From Stercorarius parasiticus (taxonomy: Eukaryota; Chordata; Aves; Charadriiformes; Stercorariidae): DNA of 64,000 nt. The notes below the pieces were generated by a model. That model had not been told where the DNA came from. It worked only from the letters and a program-made list of their open reading frames with translations, and made no database searches. Where the stretch lies: the NCBI GenBank assembly GCA_013396915.1, contig VWZL01000906.1, forward strand, positions 629,242 to 693,241, in the 5' to 3' direction. Of the stretch, positions 1 through 28,600 are shown piece after piece. Each line of letters starts with the position of its first letter. Position 1 is the stretch's first letter. The position numbers were made by a program, and so were the translations under genes.

Positions 1-886
1 CTGGTGGCCAAGTCATTGTTAAATCTTGGCAAAATTGCAGAGGATGCAGCATACAGAGCCAGGACAGAATCAGAAATGAACAGCAATACATCTAATAGTC
101 TGGAAGATGATAGTGACAAAAATGAAAATATTGGTCGGAAAAGTGAGCTGAGTTTAGATTTAGACAGTGATGTTGTTAGGGAAACAGTGGACTCCCTTAA
201 ATTATTAGCACAAGGACATGGTGTAGTGCTTTCAGAAAACATTAATGACAGAAATTATGCAGACAATACTTCACAGCAAGATAATAGGAACATGAACTTT
301 GTAATGCTAGGGAAGCCTGTGAACAATGGACTTACGGAAAAAATGGTGGAGGAGAGTGATGAAGAGGTGTGTCTCAGCAGTTTGGAGTGCTTAAGGAACC
401 AGTGTTTTGATCTGGCTAGGAAACTCAGTGAGACAAACCCCCAGGAAAGAAATCAACAGCAAAACATGAACACTCGTCAGCATGTCAGGCAAGAAGATGA
501 CTTCCAAGGAAGAACACCAGACCGGAATTACTCTGATATGATGAACCTAATGAGGCTTGAAGAACAGTTGAGCCCCAGATCTAGGACTTTTTCTAGCTGT
601 GCAAAGGAGGATGGTTGTCATGAAAGAGACGATGATACCACCTCTATTACTTCAGATAGGTCTGAAGAAGTGTTTGATATGACAAAAGGTAACTTAACCC
701 TGCTTGAGAAAGCAATTGCTTTGGAAACTGAGAGAGCAAAAGCCATGAGAGAAAAAATGGCAGTGGAAGCTGGAAGGAGGGATAATATGAGATCATTTGA
801 GGAACAGTCTCCAAGACACCTTTCTGGAGATGACAGGAAGCCTAAACCCAGTGACGGCCATGTCAAAAAGCCATATTATGGTAAAG
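1..886 (+). CDS. MYT1L: MYT1L exon: long N-terminal linker (5' end outside window)
   Basis: The exon is open from base 1 (ctg gtg gcc aag, L-V-A-K) through 295 codons plus one base, and ends at the donor aaag|gtaata. The reading frame runs on into the intron to a stop at 928-930, which is not used. The protein is rich in Ser, Asp, Glu and Asn, and contains [20 protein letters not shown] near its start, an [20 protein letters not shown] segment and a charged helical stretch around [19 protein letters not shown]. It ends in HVKKPYYGK. No zinc finger lies here; the stretch links the N-terminal finger to the central pair. There is no start codon: the gtg at 4 is an internal valine. The left exon border cannot be seen. 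Confidence 0.95.
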
Positions 887-8111
<7,225 letters not shown>

Positions 8112-8202
8112 TTCTTGCCATGCATGAAAATGTTCTTAAGTGTCCTACACCAGGCTGCACAGGCCGGGGCCACGTAAATAGCAACAGGAATTCCCACCGA
8201 AG
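8112..8202 (+). CDS. MYT1L: MYT1L exon: second central finger, first half
   Basis: The acceptor is tgtcaag|tt and the donor cgaag|gtaagg. The a at 5564 plus tt here make an Ile codon; 29 codons and two bases follow. It reads LAMHENVLK and then [20 protein letters not shown], the two Cys and two His of the second central finger. The closing Cys is in the next exon, so the intron splits the finger just after H-R. That position is reused at the fingers near 25 kb, 50 kb and 57 kb. Confidence 0.95.
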
Positions 8203-8280
8203 GTAAGGATGCCGTCGCTGGACGCCAGTCTAGAGGGAACAGTGCCTCCAAACTGCAGCCCTTCTAGCAGTCCATTGGCG

Positions 8281-8305
8281 GGGGGGGTGTGAGTGTGTGT
8301 GTGTC
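8281..8305. repeat. G-run and GT microsatellite
   Basis: A run of eight G, then tgtgagtgtgtgtgtgt. Likely length-variable. Confidence 0.8.
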
Positions 8306-9793
8306 GCTGTTTTGTTCTTAAGATTGACAGATGGTGCTTCGTGTGCTTTATCCATTTTAAAGAGTAACATTTATTCATGTATTTTCTGAGGAGGACGAGT
8401 GTGCGTTTGCTTCAGTACGGATGAGTTGATCCACAGAAGACATTTTAAGCATCCTTTAGCTTTTTGGGTGGATTTTCTTTTTGTTTTGATATTAAGCTGA
8501 AGGGCAGTGGTACGAAACGAATGGTATGACTCCTCACGGGTGTGTCGCAGGGAGAAGGAAGAGTCTGCCAACATCAGCAGGACTAGGGCAGAGTTCTTGT
8601 TCTCACACTTCACGCTCTTCAGGGATTATTTTATAGTGCATGACAAAATCCACCCTCCTCCTAAAAATGGTTTCTTTAATACACGAGAAACGGCATTTTA
8701 AGTACACAGACATTCTAAGAGGTAGCTTTCTTACTGACCACAGTCTCAACCCCAAGGTCCTCATGCAGCTAAAACTGAAGGAGAATTTTGCCTGTTTAAG
8801 AAACATTCTGAAAGTGTCTCATTAAATTTAAAAATGAGAAGCCAGAAATTTTAGCTGTAAATGTTCTAGCCAAACAAAAGATGATCAAGAGAAAAAGCAA
8901 CTTTTCTATAGTTTCCTAAGATTAGTAATAGATTCTTATAGAAGGGATGACATTACCTATTAAATTCTGTCAAATAACAAAATTATCAACATGTTACTGT
9001 ACTTTTGAGTACATGTTATAATTTTCCCACAGAACAACAAGATCTTGCTTATTTCTTTACAATTTTAAAAAAATCCAGGAAATGCACATAAGAGGGTAAA
9101 AGGAACTATGGAAGGTTCCTATTACCGAATTCATTTTTTACTGTTAATTGTAGCATGAAGGCTTAAGGGACTACACAGATACTGGATGTTCAGTCTTATC
9201 GAGCTCTGGGTTACTAGAGCTCCTCCTATTAACTGCATGTCTCCCAGAAGACTCTTGTGGGTACCACCCCATCTGCAATAAGCTCTGGTACCCCTTTCTT
9301 CTCTGCAGCGACGCTGCCAGCAGATGCAGCAAAAACCTCTGAGAAGGCTTTGTGGGAATTACTGTTGCTTGAAGCAGCATTCACTTCTGGTTGAATATCT
9401 GCTAGAATATTTGAGGTGTCTGAAGAAGAGCATGTCAGTGGAGCGCAGCTGCCCTCTGGCACGACTCCAAAACCGCACAGAGCCCCCTCTCCCCTCTGCA
9501 GAAGTAGGGCAGCGAGGGAGGGCTGGGGGGAGCAGTCTGCAGTCTGTGCTCGCCTCTTTCTGCAGCTTTTGGGGCATTTTGCTCTGCTTCACTTTTTTTT
9601 TTATTCTTTTTTTCCCCCCCCTTATTTCCTGTAGAGAAGGGAACATCTGGGAATGCACTGATTTGCCTTTCATTTTAATTTCTTTTCTTGAGGAGAACAC
9701 AGAGAGCTGCGGTCACATAAGCACGCAATAGACTATGACAAGGAAAGGACCCCCTCCATTGTCAGGTCACAGGTTTTTACAGCTTCACTAAGA

Positions 9794-9807
9794 GCACCAT
9801 CTGCTGG
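9794..9807 (-). promoter_or_regulatory. CTCF-like motif, reverse
   Basis: gcaccatctgctgg is the reverse complement of ccagcagatggtgc, which fits the CTCF consensus except for one T in place of C. It is a motif match only. Confidence 0.3.
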
Positions 9808-10035
9808 CATCAATATATTTATTTTTCCCTGTTATAAATCTTTTCCAGAAGAATCAGGCTTGTTATTGTCACTTCAATAATAGTTCGGCATTTGCAAATT
9901 TAATTGAATTTCAATTCAAGTGCAGAAGTTCTTTTCATATTACATCATCTACTGTTAGAAGACATACTTTAGTGGCTGAAATTCATGACCAAACACTAAG
10001 TATAACATGGTTGAGATGTAGACTTCGAGACCCAA

Positions 10036-10122
10036 GGCCAATTTTGCACTCATTTATATGCCTTGCAAAAAGATTGGAGTTAATGGAGCTGAATGAGGTG
10101 TGAAGCAGTGCAAGATTTGGCC
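10036..10122. repeat. Short palindromic (MITE-like) element
   Basis: The left end ggccaattttgcactc matches the reverse complement of the right end (ggccaaatcttgcactgc). The centre reads gattggagttaatggagctg. It is an 87-bp foldback of the same style as those at 7491, 33637 and 35724. Confidence 0.6.
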
Positions 10123-10468
10123 TATATGGTGGTGTCATTTAATCATCTTCAGGAGCCATTTCATTGGCAACGTTTGTAGATGCGTAAAGGTCACAAGTCT
10201 GCTAGCAGAGCTGCACTGTAGATTCCAGTTTATATTCTCCTCTCCTACTGGTATGTTCACTGGCTGACATCCATGAATAATCTACCCATGTACAGTCAGA
10301 GAAGAGCAGGTGTAAGATCTATCATGCAACTTTGAAAGCAGAAGAAAGGAAGTCTAGTCTATCCTAGAGAAAATACATATGACCAAAAAGCTTTTGGAAA
10401 CTCTTTTCCTTCAGATTCTTCCTGATGCTGGCTAAGGAGGAGAAGGAATAATTGGATCAGTGCTATAA

Positions 10469-14135
<3,667 letters not shown>

Positions 14136-14710
14136 TAGTATTATGAGGAATGCTGTCATGTGTAAGCTATTTTAAAGGCCTTTTTGAAAAGCGTTGTTTT
14201 ATACGGTGCTTGCTTCAGGATTGTTGCACTGTGAACATCTCCAGCTATTAAGCTCCTGGGATGTGTTGAGATCGCAATAAAAGCTAAGTAATAGAGCTAG
14301 TCTTTATGTTGCTATCTGGGAGACCTGGCCTCAAGGGTCACATTAGGATTCTCGCTTCCATACGGTAGTTCAAGTAACCCATAAAGATAACATACTCCCT
14401 CTGTGGGGATATGGAAGTAGAAAACCTAGATCTCATTGTACTTCAGAAATCACTGCTACTTACTTAATGAGGCATTTCTTCTCATTTTGTCCTCATGAAT
14501 ACACCTGTTGAATTCTCCTGAAAGTCTAACATAAGTAGCATATTTAGGAGCAGGCTGAAAGTGGCTTCAGTTCAGGAGGAGACAATGGATGGGGTCTGTC
14601 AGGCAAGAGGATTTTTATTAGGGGGAAGAAAATTAACTGCAGTATAAAGAATGAAGATTTGGATTGTGGCTTTTGAGGACATCAGGAGTTTTTCAGACCA
14701 ATACAATTAT

Positions 14711-14768
14711 ATGTGTGTATATATATATTATGTGTGGGTGTGTGTATATATATACATATATATATAAA
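14711..14768. repeat. TA/TG microsatellite
   Basis: An alternating tgtgtatatata / tgtgggtgtgtgtatatatata stretch, followed by an A-run and a T-rich ttttcttttc tract. Confidence 0.85.
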
Positions 14769-17744
14769 AAAAATGTGCCTTTAACTTTTCTTTTCTTTTT
14801 TTTTCTTTTTTTTTGAATGTTAACAATTTATTTTTTGGTTTAAATATGTGATACTATTCACTGACTACCATAGGAAATTTCAGGCAGGTGTCAGATTTTT
14901 GTTTAGGAAAACAGAAATAAATATACTAGATAGAACAATTTATGCTGTTGCCTGAATACAGACTCTGACATTCAAAAGTGGGTAAGTGGAGAAAGGGAAA
15001 ATTGCTACAGCTCTTGCCTTCATATTTCTGATATTTTGGTTATTTTGCTTTCTCATAGAATCAACAGGCATGTTCTTGCACTATAGCAGAAAGGAGAAGG
15101 GTTGTGAAAGGCAACATACTTTTGAGTAAAAGTGCCCTTTTTTCTTCTGTCATACACTCATCTTGTTTACCTGTATTATAATGAGGGCTTGAATATTATT
15201 AAAGGCAAAGCCCTAACTCTTAACTGTGGTTAGTAAGCTAATGAGTGTATATTAATATAAGGCAAATGAGGTATTAACTGTTGTGTATATGCTCTGTCTA
15301 CCCTTGCAGAAAGGAAATAATCAGAGTATTACTGGGGATTCTGTGGACATGTGTATTTTCAGATCAAATTACTGATGCTTAAGGCAACTGATATATATTT
15401 TTCTCATTTAAGACCCCTTTTCAGCAAATAATTACAAACTCCACTTTCTTTCCCAAATCACCAGAACTAGAAAATACATGTAACATTAAACACAAGTTTA
15501 ACAGTGGCCTTAAATAGTGAAAGGCTAAGGTGATACAGGTCACTGTCTTTATGCACACTCATCTTCTTTTGATATGAATAGGTATTTTGCTTGGAGATAA
15601 GATTGGGACTAGGTTGTTTCACTGCTCAGAGCCGGAGCGGACTGAGGGACACTGTATATATGGGATTCATGCTGGTAGAGCAAGTATACATGGTTCTTGT
15701 GTACTCAGAACAGCTGAAGCCCATTATAGCTGGAACAGGTGGTTTGCTAATTCTCTATGGATTTGTTGCATACTCCTGGCTCTGCAGGAGACAACAGATG
15801 CTGTACCTGGTTCCACGTGATGTTTGTGCTGGTTGGCCAGACAGACACGCCGACGTGGTCCCAAAGATGGGACCTAATTTGTACCCTATCAGTGATTTTC
15901 ATGAAACCTTTAGGATTCACATATCATTGATATTCCATAATGACTCCATCATATTTGGCTTAAATTGGCAAAGGTTTTCCAAAGTTCCTCAGGAAAATCA
16001 GCTAAATTCATAGAACGATGAAGTGAAATCCTGGGCACACTGAAATTGGACAAAGTTTCGGCACTGACTTTCAATGGGACAAGGATTTTGCTGACAGTTA
16101 TTGTAAATAACTGAATATGAATGAGATTTCAGGAAGAGGCTCTTCTCTTAAGAGAGCCACTTTTCCTCAAAAAACTTTGCAGTATTTCTCGGTGATTTCA
16201 TATTTGCGTGTAAAAAAAAAATAATCGATAATTGCTACTATAGCTATTATGGAGGTACAGAGTGCACATCTGTTATATGTGTCAGCAAACACATTTGTAT
16301 ACAAGCAGATTTAGTTATGAAAAGCCAATCTGAAAAACCCGAAAGTAAGCCTAGGGTTTTGGGGCATCTTGCAAGTAAACAGCACTTCAGTTTTTCTGAC
16401 TATATAAGATGAGCCAAATAGTCTAAGGATATGAAAAATCAATAACTTCATGTCTCAATCCTTTTTTAATTGTAAGTTAGCACTGTATTTTCATCATAAG
16501 AGAAAGGGATTATATGTTCAGTAAGAGTATGGCTGTGAGCGACATGAACATAAATAGCTCCTTTGAATTGTTTTCTTGATTTTTTCCCCAGCAAGCTTTA
16601 GTAAAAACCAAACAGAAAATGGATACTTTGTACTGTGGGGTAGGATGCTCTGATAATTCTTGCGAAATCTTGTGATTGTGGGCTTGTTTTTCCTTTGCAA
16701 CCAGTTTCGTAGTGTATTGGATGTTGGGTTTATGGTATACAGCAGTAGAGATTAGAACAGCTGGACACGGCAGGCAGAGGAAACAGCAACTCTTTCCATT
16801 GCTCAGGTGATGGCAGGAGCTCCTCTCATTCCACCAATAGTCCTGGGTCCTTCCATCAAAACACCGAGGAAATGTTAGGGGTGGGATTCTTCTGACGATA
16901 TCTAGACTTCTGTAACATCAGTACCTACATCCAAGCTCGTCACCACTTTCAGATCCAAGGAGAAAGATAGACGCTTCTCTGATTCAATTCAGCTCCTCCT
17001 GAAATACTTATTTAAAACCGCTCAGGTGAATCATTACCTGAAAGTTCCTATTTTTTTCCACTACCTTTATAGGAAGCCTATAATGACTAGGTCAGATATC
17101 TGAAGTTAGATGAGATGAATCTCTTATTGTGCAAGTCAGAAAAAGTGTTGAAACTCTAATTAATTTACGTAACACATTCAGTATTTTGGCAATACTGGGG
17201 ATGAAGGTGCCTGGGCAGAATTTAATTCCACTCCAAATGTCTTCCTTTGGTCCTTTACATTGTTGAGATCTCTCCCACTCCTCTATTGATAATTAGCAAG
17301 AGGAGCGTGTAGACTTTGAGAGGTTCTTTGTAATCAGCCCCTAGGCATGTCTGATGGGAGGACAGTTTGGGTATGCAGCTGGTTAGACCCATGTCTGTTA
17401 TTTAATGGGGAAGGTGTTCTCCACATTTGGTTTCACTCCTGGTCACGAAGCATAGGTGGACTGCAGAGTTTCCAAAACCTGGTGCCACAGGGTTGAGCAG
17501 TATATCAAGCAGAATTATCTGGTATTGAAACAATGCAGCTTTCCCTTCCTTAGAGATCAACTTGATTTAGTTCATTATAAATTAATGATCTTTGTTTCTC
17601 CTGAAAAGCTAATGTGAAATGAACAGTCTGGCTTATGTGACTCATCTTAAAATGTACAGCTACAGTGAAGTTAAAATAACCACGGCCATTTCTCTGTAAG
17701 TGAGTTTTGCTAAAAATATTGGTGATCTAAAAGCTAATAGTTGC

Positions 17745-17960
17745 ATAGCATGCTTATAGCACTTTACACCTTAAAAGTGTTTTGCAAGTGAATCACAACA
17801 CAACTAAATTTTAGAAGCAACTTTCTATTTATAGGGAAAATTAATTTGAGGGATAATATAGTTTGACCAAGGCCACAGAGGAGTCCATATGAGAGCCTGC
17901 TTGAGTTTCTGATGGTTAGTCCAATGTATAAAGCTGACTCTTCCCCTCCCTTTCTATAGC
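17745..17960 (-). repeat. MIR/CORE-SINE-like copy, reverse
   Basis: Read on the minus strand it shows ctctgtggccttggtcaaac, then a decayed cctcatctgtaaa-type region, then gtgttgtgattcacttgcaa before a shared 3' tail. The plus-strand view (agcactttacacc ... ttgaccaaggccacagagga) is the mirror of the copy at 3628-3830. Borders are approximate. Confidence 0.65.
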
Positions 17961-19913
17961 ACACGTTCTCATATATATAATTTCTCATGTAGTATGTCTC
18001 TTACGTCTGTCTAAATGTGACCTGCTATAACAAGACTAACATTTTTTGCAAGTGACAGAAGTCGTATTTGCTCATGTGAATTTTGAAAGATATTTCTAAT
18101 TTGACAAGTTCAGTGGTACAGGGTGCTTGCTGTGTTAACACAGTAGAAACTGAATTATGCAATTATTTCCTTCCTTAAGTATAGGAAAATTCATGTGTGT
18201 CTTGGATACTGTTACAAACTAACAATGGATAAATGCTGAATTTTTAATGACCACCACTGACTACTATATTAATAATGAAACTCTTGAGAAATAGTTCACA
18301 GGTTTATTATTAGTGGATACCCTGCTAGAGTAGTGCTACTATGTGTTCAAAACAAAGAAATGTGATGAATGTTTAGCATTCACTTCACTTAAAAAAAAAT
18401 CACACCCTGTGCATTATGTGGCTTTCCTGAGAAAACTCCATCTGTTATGAATTAAGTGAAATGCTATTTCCTTTACAGTAAAAATAACCCCATGATTTTT
18501 TTTCAGTTTTTTAGAGAAAGGAGGATGACATAAGCTCTAGCAGAGGTATTTTGCTTTCAGATTCTTCTTTTGAACCCTGCCTGCCTACCAAAGCAGCCTG
18601 TGGTTCACAAATGGGCTGTGCTCATGGGAGCAGATTATTATATGTACGTGTGCTCAGACAAATACACCTGAAGAGTCTGGCATTTAAATGGAGCCTGTCA
18701 CGGAAGAGCTCCAGCTAGTGCCTGACCTTTTTTGTATAGCTCTCTAATCAGCATGCTAGTTGGTTATTGTTGTACTGTGCTATATGGGATGATCTCTGCA
18801 GTATATGTTTCCATCTTAAGGGGAAGTAGTTGCTGTAATATGCATGTATGTATGACCTTGACTTTCATTTTTTTTAATGAAAATTCATAAACTTTTAGAT
18901 TTAGGAGACGAGCTGACACTTTCTTGCATTTTATATGAACACTTTTAAAACAGCTTATTTGGGGAGAGGGTTGAAGAAATAAGTGGGCTAACGAGGCTGT
19001 TTTGCATTATTGCTATAATACTTTTGGCTGCGAGGAGTGTTTCCTTAAAAGCAGCGACGGTGCTGCCTTGTATTCAGACAGGCTGGACGGGGGGTTTGTC
19101 AGTGCCTCAGCTCTTCTGTGACTGCTCACGGCGTCTGTGGGTCAGAGTACAGCTGGGTGCCACTGTCCTCGGCGTGAGCAGCAAAGGGTGGCTTTGGTCC
19201 TTACTGCTTTTGCGGAGAGCTGTAGGTGCTCGGGTTGTTTGAAGGTGGGGACCTTTCACTTATATTTGTTTCCATCTACACAGCCACTGCTTCTGCCTTT
19301 GTGCAAGCCACAGTAAAGCTCACATGTGACCACCACCTTTCTTATTCCATCGTGTTCCTCTCCTTTCCAATGGCCAGTGTCGTAATATTTGCCTGTGATG
19401 TGGGAAGAAGAAACCTTTTAGGAAGCATGGGGTGTTTTGCGGACATAGGGGTAGCACTGTGGGCCAGAGACCTGACAGTGGGCTTGATCTCCAGCGGCTG
19501 TGGGGAGTCTAGGCCTCAAATTCACAGTTTCCTCATGTAAATATGAAAAGCTCCCGTAGTGTTTATGTTGCCTCTCATAAATAAAAACCAATGAGCCAAG
19601 CAGATCCTGCCTTCTGTATGACTATATATGTGGGGTAAAAGCAGTGTTTCTGTGTTTTTATTGTTTTCTAAATCCAGCCTGTTTGTCAGAACGATTCATG
19701 ATCATGTCATGCAGATATTTACAGGGGGTTATTTCATAAAAACTCACATATCTAGCATATAAAAGTCACAGGCAGAAATCAAGAAATACAGCCATCATTC
19801 TTATTGACGGCTTTTTTTTTTTTTTTTTTGCATCGGTTACTGTTGCTCATTATAAATTTCACCTCCAGCAGTTTGTTTTTCTCTTCACTTATGCAGAATG
19901 CTCGTTCTTTTGA

Positions 19914-22544
<2,631 letters not shown>

Positions 22545-22781
22545 AATCCTGATATGGAAGTCGATGAAAATGGAACGTTGGATCTGAGCATGAACAAGCA
22601 GAGGCAGCGAGATGGTTGCTGTACCATTTTGACACCACTGGAGCCAATGTCCCCGCAACGGCAAGCCGTGATGAATAACCGGTGTTACCAACTGAACGAG
22701 GGTGACTGCTGGGACTTGCCAGTGGACTACACTAAAATGAAGCCCACTAGGATAGATGAAGATGATTCCAAAGAGATTAAT
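22545..22781 (+). CDS. MYT1L: MYT1L exon: [10 protein letters not shown] linker
   Basis: The acceptor is ttgacag|aat and the donor attaat|gtatgt. It has 79 whole codons, in phase 0 on both sides. It encodes [20 protein letters not shown], then [20 protein letters not shown], and the strongly conserved [20 protein letters not shown], ending DDSKEIN. There is no finger. It is the acidic and proline-bearing linker of the MYT1 family between the middle domain and the C-terminal finger cluster. An open frame running on into the intron to 22820 is read-through. Confidence 0.95.
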
Positions 22782-24521
22782 GTATGTCTTTTTCATCTAT
22801 TAGTTCTCCTTGCAATCTGATTTTTATAATTCATTAAATTTCTGAAATTTGGAGGGAAAGAGGAAACAAAATTAATACATGATAAAAATGATGGATTTCT
22901 ACAAAAAAGACTTTCTGATGGTGAATCTTTAGGACTGTATCATGCTGGCACACATCTGATCTGTGACTAAGTTCCATAAGACAACATTTGAACCATGAAA
23001 GTGAATCATATTTTCTAACAGCATCATCTTGTTAACAAATATTTTCTGCAGTAAAGATGTTTCACTATATCCAGATTACATTGCCTCTATAAGCAAGTTG
23101 ACATAACTGTGCAATGCTGGGATAATCAGCCCTCAAGACAAGACATTCTCCTGAATTTGAAAACCATAAATGATGTGTTGAGTATTTGAAAGCATGTATT
23201 ACTTAGAAATCAATTTAAACAAAAGCAGCAGAGTATAATGTAAGCTATCAACTATTTCAGCTAATCTTCTTCTAAATTACTTATACTCTCCTGATAGCTC
23301 TGCGTGTGAAAGGGCCCGTATTAATGAAATACTTCGTTTAAAGAATACAAAGAAGGGATATTAAAAATAAGTATTACTTTTCAATTCGTAATACAAAGAC
23401 AACAGCAAAACCATTTAAACAGCAGAAGCAAATAAAGAAAAGATGTTAGTGAATTTATTTTACTTTTCAAAACTTAAAACAGCCAGGACACTGAAGAGGT
23501 CTGCTGACAAGTTTTAATGTCAGTGCTTTTGTTCATCAGGTTTCAACCTTATCCACTGGGTAGTTTACAATGCTGCACTCAATGCACTTTAGCCATTTGG
23601 AGAATTACAGATTGTTCCTTGTTTTTTCGTGGTTTATAACAGAAAATTAGGCTAATCATTTGTGTGTAGCACATTTCCTGCCAATTTTAATTAAAACGTA
23701 AAACTATTTTCAGTCACTTTGAAACATATAACAAAGTGGCATTTTCACTAGGTACGCTGAATGCATTCTAGCTCTGGTGTTAATTACAGTTTTGCTATTA
23801 ATTTCACTGCAGTTAGGAGGAAATCTGTCACTATCAAGGAAATGTGAGGTAAAACAGAGCGTATAGCATATTTTTTTCAGAGTAAGCAAAACTTCCTATT
23901 TCTACTGTGGTGTTCATAGCACCATCTGCAGGAATCGTGAAATCAATGCACTTGTCCACTTCATTCCTGAAATAGATGATTTTGGATTTCTGAATGCATC
24001 AGTAACGTTAATTATAAATTATATAATTATATTTTGCCAGACAGATCCACTGAGGTTTGCCCCAGATTGAGATTCTGTGTGCAGATGTTGAAATTGCTCC
24101 TGTTTCATCTTTGAGATGTTCTAAACAGTTAAAATGTTATTTAAGGCGGCTTTTTGATGCATAAGATACTGTATTTAGTCATCTTTTTTCCCTTGCCTCT
24201 GTTTTGCTGTGACTTTAGAAAAGAATACTGATTCTTTTAAAGCAAAATAATATGACAGCTATAAGAAAAGCTGTGTTTTGCCCTTTTTTTTCCTTTCCTA
24301 ATTAAATAACCTATATATACCACATATGATGAAGTCTTCATTGAAATATCCAAGTATTATCTAAAGGTTTAGTAAGTGAAGGAATATAAAATAATTTCAT
24401 TAATTTTCTCTGGCAAAATAGGATAAAAATGGCGATAGCATCTGATGACTCTGCTTTGCATTATTTTGTGTAAGTTGTAGCCTCACCTACCAGAAACTAA
24501 TGCTTATATGTTTGCCTGTAG
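22782..24521 (+). other. MYT1L: MYT1L intron
   Basis: A GT-AG intron (gtatgt ... cctgtag). It is AT-rich and I recognise nothing in it apart from a weak CTCF-like site around 23919-23932. Confidence 0.9.
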
Positions 24522-25633
<1,112 letters not shown>

Positions 25634-28600
25634 TAAGATATAAAGAACAAATATTTTCTTTATAAATATTTATTTGACTGCGAATTGTGTATAGTTGTAT
25701 CAGAAATTAGAAACACTGCCTGGAGAGGTGCTGCAGAAGGGGTTGATCCTGCTTGGAACATGTGCTGAAATCTCTAGAAATTCTGTACAGGCTTGTTCTA
25801 TACATAAGTCTGTTGATGTAGTATTTCCTTTTGTGTATTCATTAGGTGATAGGGATGGACAAAATTCAGAACTTCTGGAATTTCATCTAAATGTTTCAAT
25901 TCCTATCCATTTTTTTTCTGAACATTTGAGTTTTTACTAGTTAGAACAGAAAAACTCTCATGCAATTAGCCTGATGGAATACTTCTGATTACACAACCAG
26001 TAAAGTGCTGTAGTTTCTCAGACATAGATCGGAGAGAAGAGGAAACAATTTGTTTATCCCTAATGCTTGCATAATTTTCCCCAGGTTTATATCACTGTTA
26101 TCAGCTTAATGCATTTTCTCATTTGACTATGTTTTTTTAGTGTTGACTTAGTTATTCCCCTACTTAAAATGCATTCTTTACAATTCCTTTCGGTTTTTTG
26201 GAGTGACAGTTGTGAGCAATCAAAGTCAGAGAATCGTGAGACTTAGCTTTGATCTGTCTTCTTGCACCGCATGCTCGACTGCAACTCAGTGTGTGGAAGA
26301 ACTACAGCATTTTTTAGTGCTATGAGATAGTGGTACTCCTGAGTTGGTACTATGGTTAACATGGAAAGATGTTCACAAGTAACAAGGAAAAATTGGGTAG
26401 GGAAAGTATGAATGGATAGCTTATGCTGCCATGCTAAGCAGTATTCTGTCTTTACTACACAAGTGCCTTAAAAAGCATTTCTTGAGTTCAGTACATACCT
26501 TGATGCAAAAAAACCCCCTTGATATAAAGCATGGGAAAGATAAGGAAGCAAGCATGAGGAAGCTGCTGAAGTAATACTGCTCTCTAGTCTTAGCTAATCT
26601 AGTCACTAGATGCAAAAAATAGGTATAAAATTTAGAATTTATTTCCACCCACCCAATCAAAAATAATGATCATGATCAGTTTAGATCATGATGGTGTCTG
26701 CCGCTAGAAGGCTATGTGATACGCAAGGGGAAGGGGTGTAAATGAGATCAGAGAAAACATGTAAGTATAAGCAGAGTAAGACATGGGCACATAACCCCAG
26801 AGAAACTCAGATTCAGACCTGGATTTTGGGTTGGGATGGGTCAAGTGGTAGATGTTTGAGGAACTGTAATTACATAAACGAAACACAGACAAGACTCTTG
26901 GGGCAGCATGATTAATACTTTAAGCACATACATTGCTGCTTTAACCCTTTATAACATTTCCACCTGTGTTAGGAAAGTATTCCTGAGTTACCCCGTCTCC
27001 TCTGCCTTTCTCAAGCGTCTGCAGTCAAGCCTACCTAATAGAGATGAGGAAGAAATAAAAAATCACTTAAACTTGAGACTCCACTCCTGTCTCATGCCAT
27101 TCTCTCTACCTATCTCAAGTTTTGCCTAAGCAAAGAAAACAAGATTAAGTCATATTTAAAGTTATATTTTTAGGTTTAGCATCTATTATTTACTTTGAAT
27201 GTAGCATAAATGATTCATTTAGCATACCTGTTGAACACATAGCAACTGTTTAGTGAATTCAAAAGTTAGGAAATGCCAGAATTTTAAGCAGGCTAACTTA
27301 ACTCGGTTCTCTTTTACATTTTCATTACAAGGCAATCGTTCATTTTCTGATCACATATTTTTCCATAGGGTAACAAGGTAATTCATTGCACAAGGCAGAC
27401 AGTAATCACTGCATAAGCAATTAATGAATTTCTTCTGTTTTCCTCATTATCCCGTGTGTGGCCCTGTCTGCTATTCACTGCACTTTTCTCAGGCTGTACT
27501 CTCAGTATATAACTACTAATTCTCTCACATATTTGTCACTACCATTGCATCTGAGTGTTTCCTAATTAATTTATCCTGGTTATAAATTAATTAATTAATT
27601 TTTATCCACACTGACGCTAATCAAGGTTGGTATTATCCCCATTTTAAAGCCAGAAAACTTAAGCATATAATTTTGATTGCTCCATTTTGAGACTTCTAGG
27701 ACGTACTTTGTCAGATTTCTTCACATTGTAGAGAACTGTGTATGTTCAAAGCCAAGTAGCCATTGAATTCGCTTGGAGCTGTGGGCATTCAGCAGTTCTA
27801 CATGATGAGTGATTGACCATTTGTGGAAAGGGATGAACTCTACAGAAAAAGCAGGATTGAGTCCAGTGATCCAGAACAGCAATGGGACTCTACTCTCTCC
27901 TCCCCCCAAACTCTGATCAGTACCAGCTTCTACTTGGTCCATTCACTCTGTCCTGTTTTCCTTCATCATTTTTCCTACATTGCTCCCTGTCTCAAGCTCC
28001 TCGTCTAATCAGTCCATCTCCTGCCTCTGTCATGTTTATATTTTTATTGTCTTCTGCCTCTTAGCCATCCTACTGAAATTGGTACAGAGAGAAATGAAGC
28101 ATCTTCGCATTTCTCACATATATTTGAAAGCAGGAAAGTAGGAGTCATATGGATGGTGGCATCCTTTATACAGCTCTCATTTATGCTCTTGTTCTCTGCC
28201 TAACATGGAAGAAGATGTGATCATGTAAATGATAATGCATATGCACGAAATAGCTAAACCAAAGCTACATAAGTGGTTTTGATTTTGGAATTTTTAAACC
28301 GTGAAGTACTTAGTTTGCATCTGTTATATTTCTGTGTGAGAGTTTTGGGGGTATAATTTCCTTGCTTTTAAAAAGAGCAAGCTGAAAAGAAGCAGAAATT
28401 CCATCATGTGGGATCCTACTGGCTCTCTGTGAGGCCACCAGCCACCACGGGAACTTTTGATATCTGCTATATAGGTCACCTGAACTACTGTAGTAGCAAA
28501 CAGCAGTAGAAGGTATAATGCTCTGCGTGGACTGGCACCAGGAGGAGGTGGGGAACATTGCTGGTGTGTTTCATACATATTTGCTGAGAGCAGAAGAGTA

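Noticed and set aside
15591..16013. Plus-strand open frame of 140 codons
   Set aside because: It has no recognisable domain and no matching splice sites that would keep MYT1L in frame. Likely chance.
27600..27665. MIR-like fragment (ggtattatccccattttaaa)
   Set aside because: Only one short word matches, which is too little to annotate.
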